NCBI GenBank assembly: GCA_021852225.1
Contig: JAJZOA010000027.1
Coordinates: forward strand, 1 to 38,909
Length of the DNA stretch: 38,909 nucleotides
Reading direction: 5' to 3'
DNA from: Planctomycetota bacterium
GTDB lineage: Bacteria > Planctomycetota > Phycisphaerae > WQYP01
A program made the translations under genes and the position numbers. Shown here piece by piece: positions 9,244-18,046 of the stretch; positions within the stretch are counted from its first letter, which is position 1, and the number at the start of each line of letters is the position of its first letter. Under the pieces are notes generated by a model, which saw only the letters and a program-made list of their open reading frames with translations, was not told the origin of the DNA and made no database searches.

Positions 9244-11997
9244 ATGCACGAGAATCAGCGGCCAGATCCCGATTCACTGCTTCGTCACGCGCAACACGAA
9301 GAATCGAGTCAGCGCCGCGGCAAACTGAAGATTTTTTTTGGAGCCGCGGCGGGCGTCGGGAAAACGTACACGATGCTGGAAGAAGCCCGTCGCAAGGCCG
9401 AGGCTGGCGTAAGCGTTCTGGTCGGCTATGCCGAGCCGCATATTCGTCCGGAAACCGAAACGCTGCTTCTGGGGCTGGATATTCTGCCATATAAACTGGT
9501 GGAACACCGCGGAACAATATTGAAAGAATTCGACCTGGATGCGGCATTGGCCGCCAATCCGGAATTAATTCTGGTCGACGAACTTGCGCACACCAACGCG
9601 CCGGCAATGCGTCATGCCAAGCGATGGCAGGATGTTGCGGAACTGCTTTCCGCAGGCATCGATGTGTATACCACCTTAAATGTACAGCATCTGGAATCTG
9701 TGAACGACATTGTGGAGCGTGCCACCGGCGTGAAGGTTCGCGAAACTTTGCCCGACTCGATATTCGAGACAGCAACTGAAGTACAACTGGTGGATTTACC
9801 GCCGGAAAAGCTCATTGAACGCCTTCGTGATGGCAAAATTTATGCCCGCCAGCGCGCCGATGCGGCACTGCATCACTTTTTTACAATGGGCAACCTGCTG
9901 GCGCTGCGCGAGTTGGCCCTGCGGCAGACCGCGGACCGGATAAATCGGGATATTGACACGTTTCGCCAGCAGCATACGCAGCGCGATTTATCCGCGGTTT
10001 CCCAGCGCGTGCTGGTTTGCGTGGGACCGAGTCCATCCTCGGTCAATCTCGTACGCACGGCGGCGCGTATGGCCGCGGCCTGGAAGGCCGAATGGATCGC
10101 CCTTTATGTGGAAACCAGCGCCCATGGGCGGCTGTCGGAGGCAGACCGCAACCGCGTGGCGCACACACTTGATCTGGCCCATCAGTTGGGCGGGCAAAGC
10201 GTATCGCTTTCCGGAATTCGACCGGAATTGGAAATTATCGCCTACGCCAAAAAGCGAGGGGTGGATCGCATTTTAATTGGCAAGCCGGCAACGCGGGGAT
10301 GGCGCCGCTGGTTCAGACAATCTTTCATCGATTCCTTAATTCAACAGAGTGGTGATATTCAACTGGTCCTGATTCGTGAAGATGCGGACTCCACCACGGC
10401 ACCCCGCTCTGCGTATAAAAAGGAATGGCATCGGCGCGAATGGGTAATTGCCCTGGCCGTCGTCGCGGTCAATACCGCCCTGGGCATCGGTCTGTATCAT
10501 GGGTTGGGATTGTCTGATATCAATGTCATTATGCTTTACCTGCTGGGCGTGCTTTGGGTATCCGCACGTTACAGCCGCACCACGGGAATAGTCACGACAG
10601 TCCTGAGCGTTCTGGCTTTTGATTATACTGTGGTGCGTCCGTACTACTCATTTGCGGTATCGGATACGCAGTATCTGATTACTTTTGGCGTTATGCTTCT
10701 GACCGGACTGGTCATCAGCACGCTGACCACGCGGCTGCGCGACCAGGAACGCCTTTCGCGGTTGCGCGAACAGCGCACGAATGCCTTATTGCAATTGAGC
10801 CGTGAACTTATTTTATGCTCAGATCAGACCGCAGTCATGCAGACGGCGGTACGGCATGTGGGGGAATTCTTCGATTCCGGCGTGGGAATTCTGCGGCCAG
10901 CGCCATCTGGCGTGCCCGTTCTGGCCTGCGCTTCGAAAGGCCTGACGCTGGATGACAAAGAACTTGGCGTAGCCGATTGGGTGATCAGGCATGGACAGCG
11001 CGCCGGGGCAACGACCAATACGCTCCCATCCGCAAAGGGATTGTATCTGCCGCTTAAGGGCGTGCTGAACACGATTGGCGCGCTTATTCTTGTGCCTGGT
11101 GATTCAGCCAAGCTCGGATATCCGGACCAGATGCGCACACTTGAAGCCTTTACCGCACAAACAGCCGTCGCCATGGAACGCATGATTCTTTCCGAGGAAA
11201 GTCAGCGCATCCGCGAAAGAACCGACCTTGAATTGCTGCGCAACACACTTCTTTCCGCGGTATCACATGATCTCCGCACCCCATTGGCCGCCATAACTGG
11301 TTCGGCCACCAGCATACTGGAGGCCGGACATACCATGGCCACTTCAATGCGGAACGAACTGATCACAACCATTGCGGCCGAATCGCAACGGATGGAAAAA
11401 CTCATTGAAAAGCTGCTTGAAATGACGCGACTGGAATCCGGCAAAGCAATTCTGCACTGCGACGTGGTGGATATAGAAGAGCTGATTGTCGCGGTGGCCA
11501 GCCGCTGGCGAAAAGTGATTGCGGATCGGGAAATTAAGCTGGATGTCGCCGACGGCTTGCCTGAGATAAGTGGCGATCCAATTTTACTTGAACAGGTTCT
11601 ATCCAATCTTCTGGAAAATGCGGTGGAACACTCGCAGGTGCAAACCCCCGTCGAAATTCAAGCCAGACCCACCGCAAGCTCAGTGGAAATTCGTGTCATG
11701 GACCGCGGCGTTGGACTGGCACCGGAGGAAATGCACCGTATTTTTGAGAAATTCTATCGCGGCCAGAGTTCCGACAGCAACAGCGATTCCGAACGCCGCC
11801 CGATCCGCGGATTAGGTCTTGGTTTGGCTATCTGCCGCGCCATCGTGCAATTGCACAAGGGCCAAATAATCGGCCGTCCGCGAGCGGGTGGTGGTGCCGA
11901 GTTTATACTGCACCTGCCCGTCGCCCCCACCCAGACCATTCACACAATACCCGCCGCACTTGACCCGCAGGCACCGGGCGGTTCAGATGACCTGTAA
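9244..11997 (+). CDS. kdpD: KdpD, potassium/turgor sensor histidine kinase
   Basis: Membrane histidine kinase that controls kdp expression in response to low K+ or osmotic stress. The product has 917 residues from the ATG at 9244 (AGGA ribosome site); E. coli KdpD has 894. Order of domains: KdpD N-terminal domain with Walker A GAAAGVGKT (K40) and LVDELAHTNAP; a universal-stress-like domain at about 245-370 (RVLVCVGPSPSS, LEIIAYAKKRGVDRILIGK); four closely spaced membrane helices at about 400-500; a GAF-like region; the H-box SHDLRTPLAAI with H675; and the ATPase domain with N, G1 and G2 boxes (LLENAVEHS, DRGVGLAPEE, GLGLGLAI). Its TAA overlaps the kdpE ATG by one base. A longer frame back to 9112 runs through kdpC and is rejected. 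Confidence 0.98.
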   Translation: MHENQRPDPDSLLRHAQHEESSQRRGKLKIFFGAAAGVGKTYTMLEEARRKAEAGVSVLVGYAEPHIRPETETLLLGLDILPYKLVEHRGTILKEFDLDAALAANPELILVDELAHTNAPAMRHAKRWQDVAELLSAGIDVYTTLNVQHLESVNDIVERATGVKVRETLPDSIFETATEVQLVDLPPEKLIERLRDGKIYARQRADAALHHFFTMGNLLALRELALRQTADRINRDIDTFRQQHTQRDLSAVSQRVLVCVGPSPSSVNLVRTAARMAAAWKAEWIALYVETSAHGRLSEADRNRVAHTLDLAHQLGGQSVSLSGIRPELEIIAYAKKRGVDRILIGKPATRGWRRWFRQSFIDSLIQQSGDIQLVLIREDADSTTAPRSAYKKEWHRREWVIALAVVAVNTALGIGLYHGLGLSDINVIMLYLLGVLWVSARYSRTTGIVTTVLSVLAFDYTVVRPYYSFAVSDTQYLITFGVMLLTGLVISTLTTRLRDQERLSRLREQRTNALLQLSRELILCSDQTAVMQTAVRHVGEFFDSGVGILRPAPSGVPVLACASKGLTLDDKELGVADWVIRHGQRAGATTNTLPSAKGLYLPLKGVLNTIGALILVPGDSAKLGYPDQMRTLEAFTAQTAVAMERMILSEESQRIRERTDLELLRNTLLSAVSHDLRTPLAAITGSATSILEAGHTMATSMRNELITTIAAESQRMEKLIEKLLEMTRLESGKAILHCDVVDIEELIVAVASRWRKVIADREIKLDVADGLPEISGDPILLEQVLSNLLENAVEHSQVQTPVEIQARPTASSVEIRVMDRGVGLAPEEMHRIFEKFYRGQSSDSNSDSERRPIRGLGLGLAICRAIVQLHKGQIIGRPRAGGGAEFILHLPVAPTQTIHTIPAALDPQAPGGSDDL

Positions 11998-12701
11998 TGA
12001 ACGCTTTTAAAGCATTAATACTTGTAATCGAAGACGACCCGGCCATTCGCCGATTCCTGAATATTGCCCTCACCGGCCAGCAATACCGCGTGCAGGAGGC
12101 CTCCACCGCGGAAGCAGGACTGCGAGCTTTTGGCCTGCTGCCGCCGGACCTGGTCATCCTGGACCTCGGCCTGCCCGACCGCGAAGGAATTCAGGTGCTT
12201 CAAGACCTACGGCGGCTTTCCAAGGTTCCTATTCTGATCGTTTCCGCACGCGGGCACGAACGCGGAAAAATTGACGCTCTGGACGCCGGCGCTGATGACT
12301 ATCTCACAAAGCCCTTCGGCGTCGGCGAATTGCTGGCCCGCGTACGCGTCGCACTGCGCCGGGCGGCGGCAACAGCCCAGCCGAATTCGCCGAATTTGTC
12401 TATCGGTGATATTCATGTCAATCAGGAAGCGCGAACTGTCACAGTCGGCGGAAATCCGGTGCGTCTGACTCCGCATGAATACCGGTTGCTGATAGTGCTG
12501 ATGCGAAATGCCGGAAAAGTGATGACACATCAACAACTTCTGAAGGCCGTCTGGGGCACCGCCCACGTTTTTGAGACTCATTATGTGCGCGTTTATATGA
12601 ACCAGCTTCGCAAAAAGCTGGAGCCAGAACCGTCTGAGCCACGGTATATCATGACCGAAACGGGTGTGGGCTACCGTTTGAACCTGCCCGACGAATTGTG
12701 A
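11997..12701 (+). CDS. kdpE: KdpE, OmpR-family response regulator
   Basis: DNA-binding response regulator partnered with KdpD; when phosphorylated it activates the kdp promoter. The product has 234 residues. The receiver domain has acidic residues in VIEDDPAIRRFL, the phospho-acceptor D56 in DLVILDLGLPDREG, and the lysine in DYLTKPFG. The C-terminal winged helix (about 130-230) has RLTPHEYRLLIVLMRNAGKV and the recognition-helix and wing segment YVRVYMNQLRKKLE then GVGYRL. The ATG at 11997 overlaps the kdpD stop (TAATGA), so the two are translationally coupled. Confidence 0.98.
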   Translation: MNAFKALILVIEDDPAIRRFLNIALTGQQYRVQEASTAEAGLRAFGLLPPDLVILDLGLPDREGIQVLQDLRRLSKVPILIVSARGHERGKIDALDAGADDYLTKPFGVGELLARVRVALRRAAATAQPNSPNLSIGDIHVNQEARTVTVGGNPVRLTPHEYRLLIVLMRNAGKVMTHQQLLKAVWGTAHVFETHYVRVYMNQLRKKLEPEPSEPRYIMTETGVGYRLNLPDEL

Positions 12702-13183
12702 CGGTGGTCCCGTCCAGGCTGACGCATAGCCCACCGGTAAATTCACAACATTTTAGTTGCGTTGCTGAAACAAAACCGAAATACGGAACGTTTTTCAACT
12801 TTTACGTGCCACTTAGCGGGCTATGCCCGTCGCGCGGCGCGCTGGCAGAACGTGTCGCTCCGCGGATTGCACATCGCGACTATGCCGTAACCAATCCGGG
12901 CGCGGTGATACTCGGTAAAATCACGGTTGCGGGGGAAATGCTGTGACAACCGCCTGCCAGTACATTACCCCAATCCGTTTAATCCGTGTCATTTGTGGTT
13001 CTGTTGGTTGGTTACTGGCAGTCAAACCGCAAATGAGACTACACTGATTTCTGGGTGCAGACAATTCAGGGGATCAGCGCACACGAAAAGCACACACAAA
13101 GCCGCCAGTTTTTCTTCGGGCCATGGCCCGTCCTCTGCGTTGCCATAAAAATGATACCCCAACAAGCCTTGATTCCATCCCGA

Positions 13184-13200
13184 TTGGCACGCCCTTTGCA
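13184..13200 (+). promoter_or_regulatory. Sigma-54 (RpoN) promoter
   Basis: TTGGCACG, four bases, then TTGCA: an exact match to the sigma-54 consensus TGGCACG-N4-TTGCW. The diagnostic GG (13186-13187) and GC (13198-13199) are ten bases apart, as required. Transcription should begin near 13211, about 83 bases ahead of the XRE-cupin start. Use of sigma-54 implies an enhancer-binding activator, which is not encoded in this window. Confidence 0.78.
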
Positions 13201-13201
13201 T

Positions 13202-13214
13202 TACCACTGTGGTA
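13202..13214 (+). promoter_or_regulatory. Operator-like palindrome over the predicted start point
   Basis: TACCAC-T-GTGGTA is a perfect 13-base palindrome that begins two bases after the sigma-54 -12 box and covers the expected transcription start. It is directly followed by an imperfect repeat TAGGTAC-TTTT-GTGCCTA at 13213-13230. A binding site for the downstream XRE-cupin regulator is the simplest reading; this is inference. Confidence 0.55.
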
Positions 13215-13236
13215 GGTACTTTTGTGCCTAATTTGT

Positions 13237-13269
13237 TGACTGCCAGACAAAAATTGTTGCCAGCAGTCA
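13237..13269 (+). promoter_or_regulatory. Inverted repeat in the leader of the XRE-cupin gene
   Basis: TGACTGC at 13237-13243 and GCAGTCA at 13263-13269 are perfect complements, separated by 19 bases, ending 24 bases before the start codon. It could be a second operator or an RNA hairpin in the 5' leader. Confidence 0.4.
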
Positions 13270-13293
13270 GCCGCCGCTGTGCTTGGAGTGACC

Positions 13294-13920
13294 ATGGAAC
13301 CAGTAACCCTGAACGATGTAGAGCGATCTATTACCGAGCTTGGGTACCGGCTTGGTTCCATCCGTGAAGGCCGTGGTTGGACCCTTGATGAGCTCGCCGA
13401 ACGAAGCGGCATTTCCAAGCCGCAACTTTCAAGACTTGAAAGCGGTGAACGCAGGCCGTCATTGGCAGCGCTGCTTTCACTTTCTAAAGCGTATGGTGTG
13501 GCCGTAGGAGCGTTCTTTTGCGCGCCCGATACTGCCGCGGATATTCAGGTGGTGCGGGCCGAAAAAGGCCTGCCGCAGGAGGCAAATGGACTGACCTACT
13601 GGCCACTGTCCACGGGTGCCAGCCGCTTCAATCTACAACCCATTCGTGTGGTGGTTTCGCCGGGCCGAACCGAGGTGGATCGGTACTCCCATGAGGGCGA
13701 AGAATGGCTTTTTGTGCTTTCCGGAGGGCTGCGCGTCACCGTGGGCGCACGAACGGAAATTCTTTCCGCCGGAGACAGCGCCCATTTTGATTCCCGCCTC
13801 CCTCACCGGCTTGATGCGATGAATAACGTGGATGCAGAATTGATTGTAGTGGCATGCCCGCTGGAAGCCCGGCCTTTCGCGCGCCCGCCTCGGCCGGCGG
13901 GCCAGCGCATTGCCGAATGA
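13294..13920 (+). CDS. XRE-family regulator with C-terminal cupin domain
   Basis: Transcription factor of the type typified by PuuR: a helix-turn-helix DNA-binding domain joined to a cupin that binds a small ligand. The product has 208 residues. The HTH covers about 14-66 (RGWTLDELAERSGISKPQLS, then RLESGERRPSLAALLSL). The cupin covers about 110-190, with YSHEGEEWLFVLSGGLRVTV and the second motif HFDSRLPHRLDA. The ATG at 13294 (GGAG five bases before it) is preferred over an in-frame GTG at 13279. It precedes an amino-acid permease on the same strand, so control of amine or amino-acid uptake is likely. It may regulate itself through the palindromes upstream. The ligand is unknown. Confidence 0.9.
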   Translation: MEPVTLNDVERSITELGYRLGSIREGRGWTLDELAERSGISKPQLSRLESGERRPSLAALLSLSKAYGVAVGAFFCAPDTAADIQVVRAEKGLPQEANGLTYWPLSTGASRFNLQPIRVVVSPGRTEVDRYSHEGEEWLFVLSGGLRVTVGARTEILSAGDSAHFDSRLPHRLDAMNNVDAELIVVACPLEARPFARPPRPAGQRIAE

Positions 13921-13970
13921 ATCAACGCTTGTGCCCTGCGATGTTGCGATAGTGTCGGCCTGATATGCAT

Positions 13971-14044
13971 TTGGCACGCATGCGGATTGGAAACGATAGT
14001 TTTACCGGCTGGGCTGGCAAGCCCGGCAGATGGCCCACCGGTGG
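13971..14044 (+). promoter_or_regulatory. Structured gap between the regulator and the permease
   Basis: The 219-base gap ahead of the permease has a second TTGGCACG (13971-13978) identical to the -24 box of the sigma-54 promoter, but its -12 position lacks GC, so a working promoter is doubtful. A stem of eight pairs with loop GGCA lies at 14008-14027 and a perfect palindrome CCACCGGTGG at 14035-14044. These may be an attenuator or operator. Confidence 0.35.
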
Positions 14045-14139
14045 TGGATGGAAACTCTGAAAATTCGGGACAGGTTGAGCGCTGCGCGTATCAGTGCCTT
14101 TCTGCGCCCGTAAGGCATTCATCAAACAAGGAGTTTACT

Positions 14140-15606
14140 ATGTCCACCAAACCGAAGCTGCGTGCGAATTGTCTGAATTTTTGGGAGGTGCTCGCCCAGG
14201 CAATCGCGCTTATCTCTCCCACCATGACCGCAGCCCTTATTGTTCCCCTGATGTTCGGAACCGCCGGCGGTCTGGGCTGGCTTTGCTATGCGTTCGGCAC
14301 TGTCATGCTGTTGTGTGTGGCCATGAATCTCAATCAATTCGCCAAACGGTCGACCACGGCGGGATCCATGTATGATTATTCAGTGCGCGGCTTGGGCAAG
14401 GCCGGAGGCGGCATTGGGGGCTGGTGCCTGATTTGGGCTTATCTTTTCATTGGAATCGCGGGGGTAACCGGCTTCACGCATTTCACCAAGGTGCTGCTGG
14501 GCCTTGTGGGTGTGCCCAACAATTCGGCATTGTCCATCGGACTGTTCGCCGTGTGCGCTGGAATCGCCTGGTATCTGGCTTATAGAGATATCAAACTTTC
14601 CACCATTATGAGTCTTGTTCTGGAGGGTATTTCGGTCACGCTTATTCTCGCTCTGATGTTCGTGGTAACCGTACACACCGGCGTGGTGGATACATCCCAG
14701 TTGACCTTCGCGGGGACATCCATGAGCACCATCGGGCTGGGCGTGGTGGTCGCCATTTTCAGTCTGGTTGGCTTTGAGGCCGCCACCGCATTCGGTGAAG
14801 AGGCTAAAAAGCCGTTAATCAACATACCACGCGCCGTCATTACCAGCCTTATTGTGACGGGGATATTCTTCGTACTGGTTACTTACATAGAAACTCTGGC
14901 GTTAAAAAATCACAAACCCACACTCGATCAACTCGCCGCGCCACTGAACACGCTTTCCAAAATGATGCACCTGCCCTGGCTGGGGGTCCTCATTTCAGGC
15001 GGCGCCATGATCAGCTTTTTCGCTCTGTCGCTTTCCTGCATGAACGCCGGTGCCAGAATTATTTTTTCCATGAGCCGATCGGGCGTGTTTCATTCGGCGG
15101 CCGCCAAAGCCCACCACCATAACCTGACCCCGCACGTGGCCATTACCACACTCGCTATCCTGCAGTTCATTATTCCGACTGCAGGAATCCTGACCGCGGC
15201 TATGGGAATTGGAGGATTTCAGATGGCGGTTCTGGATGCCTTTAACTGGGCTGGAACGTTCGGAGCCTTTGGATTCTGCGGTGCCTATTTTGTCATTTCT
15301 ATTGCCGCACCGGTCTACCTGAAACGCATCGGCGAACTGAAACCTCAGAATATTTTCATGAGCCTGCTGGCGGTTTTACTGCTTCTGGTGCCCGCGATCG
15401 GTACGGTTTATCCAGTACCTACCCCGCCGGTAAATTATTTTCCGTATATTTTCGGCGTTTACGTGCTGCTGGGAATAATATGGATCGCCGGAGTCAGGCG
15501 GGATAAAACAGTCAAGCCCGAAACGCTTCACCAGTTCGAATATACAGAAAGCGGAGCCGAACTGGATATGGAAGACAACCCGGTGGCCACGCCGGTCGGA
15601 ACCTGA
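14140..15606 (+). CDS. APC-superfamily amino-acid/polyamine permease
   Basis: Inner-membrane secondary transporter predicted to import an amino acid or amine. The product has 488 residues, normal for the family, with about twelve hydrophobic spans. The first helix contains the unwound segment typical of APC carriers (VLAQAIALISPTMTAALIVP), and the sixth-helix region reads IGLGVVVAIFSLVGFEAATAFGEEAKKP, a hallmark of the family. The ATG at 14140 has AAGGAG seven bases before it; a frame open back to 13987 lacks a ribosome site. Its neighbour upstream is the XRE-cupin regulator. The substrate cannot be told from sequence alone. Confidence 0.92.
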   Translation: MSTKPKLRANCLNFWEVLAQAIALISPTMTAALIVPLMFGTAGGLGWLCYAFGTVMLLCVAMNLNQFAKRSTTAGSMYDYSVRGLGKAGGGIGGWCLIWAYLFIGIAGVTGFTHFTKVLLGLVGVPNNSALSIGLFAVCAGIAWYLAYRDIKLSTIMSLVLEGISVTLILALMFVVTVHTGVVDTSQLTFAGTSMSTIGLGVVVAIFSLVGFEAATAFGEEAKKPLINIPRAVITSLIVTGIFFVLVTYIETLALKNHKPTLDQLAAPLNTLSKMMHLPWLGVLISGGAMISFFALSLSCMNAGARIIFSMSRSGVFHSAAAKAHHHNLTPHVAITTLAILQFIIPTAGILTAAMGIGGFQMAVLDAFNWAGTFGAFGFCGAYFVISIAAPVYLKRIGELKPQNIFMSLLAVLLLLVPAIGTVYPVPTPPVNYFPYIFGVYVLLGIIWIAGVRRDKTVKPETLHQFEYTESGAELDMEDNPVATPVGT

Positions 15607-15608
15607 TA

Positions 15609-15697
15609 GCGGCATTTGTGCCGCCGGCGGTTCGGGTATCCGCCATCGGCTTGTCAATCCGCAGTTGCCGCCCGCGCCTGACCCGCGCGGACGGCAA
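15609..15697 (+). other. Two strong hairpins between the permease and the MOSC gene
   Basis: Three bases after the permease stop is GCGGCA-TTTG-TGCCGC (15609-15624), a perfect six-pair stem. At 15665-15697 there is a 13-pair stem with one mismatch and a seven-base loop. Neither is followed by a T run. They could end or attenuate transcription from the permease into the MOSC gene, or protect the permease mRNA. Confidence 0.45.
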
Positions 15698-15793
15698 TCC
15701 CGGATTCGGCAAATCAAATGTAAGGCCCGGCATCTTGTGGGGCGGCACCCGGCCTGACACATCGGTTTGTCTCGGGTTTACAGGAGGCTTTTC

Positions 15794-16570
15794 ATGGTGT
15801 TAAAATCCTTCCTTATGCCGAAGGATTCAGAATTCAGTTTATCCAGCTATACGGACAATCCGATTCCTGCGGCTGGAACTCTTGTCACGCTTTGCGTAGG
15901 CAAGCCCCAAAACTACGGCTCGCCCGATGCCACCAACACGCACGACAAACCTTGGACTACCGGGTTTTTCAAATCACCCCTGGTCGGTCGCGTCTTTCTG
16001 GGCCGCACCAATCTAGCTGGTGACGGCCAGGCGGACCTGAAACACCATGGCGGCCCGGACAAGGCCGTCCTGGCCTACAGTGCAAACCATTATCCGGACT
16101 GGAAACGCGAAATCGGGCGGGACCTGCCCCATGGCGCATTTGGTGAAAACTTTACGGTGGATGGGCTTAATGAACGGACAGTCTGCATTGGAGATGTCTA
16201 TGCTTTAGGCGCGGCGCGCGTGGAAGTTTCTCAGCCGCGGCAACCGTGCTGGAAACTGGCCCGCCGCTGGCGGATGAATGAACTTGTGGCAATGGTAATT
16301 CAGAATGGGCGCAGCGGCTGGTATCTGCGCGTGCTGGAAGAAGGTTATGTGGAACCCGGCATGACCATGACCCTTTTGGCGCGACCGGAAAGCCAATGGC
16401 CGGTTGCCCGCGCGAATCATATTCTGCATCATTGCAAGCTGGACCGCGACCTTACCGAGGCCCTGGCGGCCGTCGGTCCGCTGGCACAATCATGGAAAGA
16501 TGAATTACTCGAACGGCTCGCCCGTCTGCAACAGCCGCCCGCCGCTGATTCTGAAAAATCCGCGTCATGA
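15794..16570 (+). CDS. MOSC-domain protein (YiiM-like)
   Basis: Member of the MOSC family (molybdenum cofactor sulfurase C-terminal domain); YiiM-type proteins are linked to molybdenum-cofactor-dependent detoxification of N-hydroxylated compounds. The product has 258 residues. Motifs seen: GFFKSPLVGRVFLGRTNLAG, then QADLKHHGGPDKAVLAYSANHYP, then GAFGENFTVDGL, and the conserved cysteine in VSQPRQPCWKLARRW. The C-terminal 60 residues are the alpha-helical extension seen in YiiM. The ATG at 15794 is chosen for its AGGAGG ribosome site. It is transcribed toward the esterase gene. The exact substrate is not known. Confidence 0.9.
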   Translation: MVLKSFLMPKDSEFSLSSYTDNPIPAAGTLVTLCVGKPQNYGSPDATNTHDKPWTTGFFKSPLVGRVFLGRTNLAGDGQADLKHHGGPDKAVLAYSANHYPDWKREIGRDLPHGAFGENFTVDGLNERTVCIGDVYALGAARVEVSQPRQPCWKLARRWRMNELVAMVIQNGRSGWYLRVLEEGYVEPGMTMTLLARPESQWPVARANHILHHCKLDRDLTEALAAVGPLAQSWKDELLERLARLQQPPAADSEKSAS

Positions 16571-16781
16571 CGCAAGTTTTGCGGCATCCGCATATATATG
16601 ATGTATTTTACATATAATTATAATTCATTCATCACGCTGCGCGGATTGGCCCTGGTCCTTATTCTGCGGAATTCTGCTTTACCGTGGATACCAAGGTAAA
16701 CAGACAACGCCATATGCATCGTTTTAAATAGTCAAATATGGCATTCGGACGTCCGCCCCCGCTGACTCCCATTTTTCGGGA

Positions 16782-17747
16782 CTACGCCTCATTGAAAAAC
16801 TGAAACACCATATCCCACCAGTCCGGCAGAACTTCATGCGAAAAATCCGGGTAAATAACGGTTCTTTTCGCGGAGGTAATTTTGTTGTACGCCGCAAACT
16901 GTGTAGATGGCGGACAGACGCTGTCCATCAGGCCAATGCCCATTAACACCTTGGCACAAACACGCGGGGCCAGATGCTGACAGTCGATATAACCAAGCCG
17001 GGTGAAAATATCGGACTGCCGCTGATGGCGCGGGTCATGCCGGCGGAAAAAATCGGATAATTCCTTATATGCCTCTCTGGCCTGATCCATTTCCCACACG
17101 CGCTGGTAATCGCAAAGAAAAGGATATTCCGGCGCGGCCCGGGCAACCCGCGGTTCCAGGGCAGCACACGCCAGCGTAAGCCCCCCACCCTGTGATGCCC
17201 CGGTTGCAAAGACCCGGGACGGGTCGACCTCCGGCATGTTCAGCACAATTCCCGCAAGTTGCGCCGCATCCAGAAAAATGGACCGAAACAGCAGTCGCTG
17301 GGGGTCCGGATCTTCCAGCCCGCGAATGATGTGCCCCCGGTGCGTTGTTCCATGCACCGGCGTAATATCTTCCGAAAGGCCGCCCTGCCCGCGACAATCC
17401 ATTGCCGCCACAACATAGCCCGCCCCCGCCCAGGCAAGTTTGTCCAGCCAATCGCCCGAATTACCTGAGTAGCCGTGAAACATGCAAACCGCGGGAAGAG
17501 CTTTCAAAGGCGGCTTTTTCGGCCGCAGGAATTTGGCATGGATCCGCGCATTGCCCACACCGGTATAGTACAGATCAAAACAGTCCACGTGCGGTGCCTG
17601 AAATGCCGACGAACGCAATTCAATTTTCGGATCTACCGCGCGCATTTCCGTCAGGGCGGTTTGCCAATAAGCGTCAAAATCGGAGGGTCTGGGGTTCCGG
17701 CCGCGATACACGACAAGTTCATCCAAAGGAAGATCAAGAATGGGCAT
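16782..17747 (-). CDS. Acetyl xylan esterase / cephalosporin-C deacetylase family hydrolase
   Basis: Alpha/beta hydrolase of the AXE1 (carbohydrate esterase 7) family, which removes acetyl groups from xylan oligomers and small acetylated sugars in the cytoplasm. The product has 321 residues, the family length. Motifs seen: MDCRGQGG (RGQGG signature), the nucleophile serine in GASQGG, the aspartate in GLMDSVCPP and the histidine in FSHEVLPDWW. The start at 17747 (MPILDLPLDELVVYRG) has GGAG seven bases before it. There is no signal peptide, as expected for CE7. It is divergent from the SGNH hydrolase gene, with 299 bases between. Confidence 0.95.
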   Translation of the reverse strand: MPILDLPLDELVVYRGRNPRPSDFDAYWQTALTEMRAVDPKIELRSSAFQAPHVDCFDLYYTGVGNARIHAKFLRPKKPPLKALPAVCMFHGYSGNSGDWLDKLAWAGAGYVVAAMDCRGQGGLSEDITPVHGTTHRGHIIRGLEDPDPQRLLFRSIFLDAAQLAGIVLNMPEVDPSRVFATGASQGGGLTLACAALEPRVARAAPEYPFLCDYQRVWEMDQAREAYKELSDFFRRHDPRHQRQSDIFTRLGYIDCQHLAPRVCAKVLMGIGLMDSVCPPSTQFAAYNKITSAKRTVIYPDFSHEVLPDWWDMVFQFFNEA

Positions 17748-18046
17748 TTCATCACTCCGTTGCCATATTGTTTGGGCAGCAGTGTAGCACAGTCGATGAA
17801 ACTTTAGTAGGCGCGTGGTCTTTTGGCGCCTCATTTTTCACGATGGCCCTCGTCTTTTTCCGGCGTGACGTTAAGCTCTGCGTCTATCCGTACGATCGGT
17901 GTTGCTGGTGCCGCCTCAACCGCCATCCGCGCCACAATCCACTGCCCATCGGACGGCTTTGTTCAATGTTCCCTATCGGATACCATACCCCTCATAAAAC
18001 TGTGGCGGCTCTTCCGCGCGTTACCTTAACTTTGGCAGACGTGACC

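Larger units (their letters stand above)
12702..13293 (+). promoter_or_regulatory. Gap after kdpE; control region of the XRE-cupin/permease unit
   Basis: 592 bases without a credible gene. The first 450 or so show nothing I can name, and the short frames in it look random. The last 110 bases hold a sigma-54 promoter and several palindromes, listed separately. Confidence 0.6.

Noticed and set aside
12698..12946. Open frame of 82 codons after kdpE
   Set aside because: No ribosome site, no recognisable domain, ordinary random composition.
16678..16700. Inverted repeat TTTACC...GGTAAA between the convergent MOSC and esterase genes
   Set aside because: Only six pairs with a twelve-base loop and no T tract; too weak to call a bidirectional terminator.
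17402..18046. Upstream extension of the SGNH hydrolase frame (over 200 codons)
   Set aside because: It runs antisense through the acetyl-xylan-esterase gene and lies before the N-terminal GDS block, where SGNH proteins begin.
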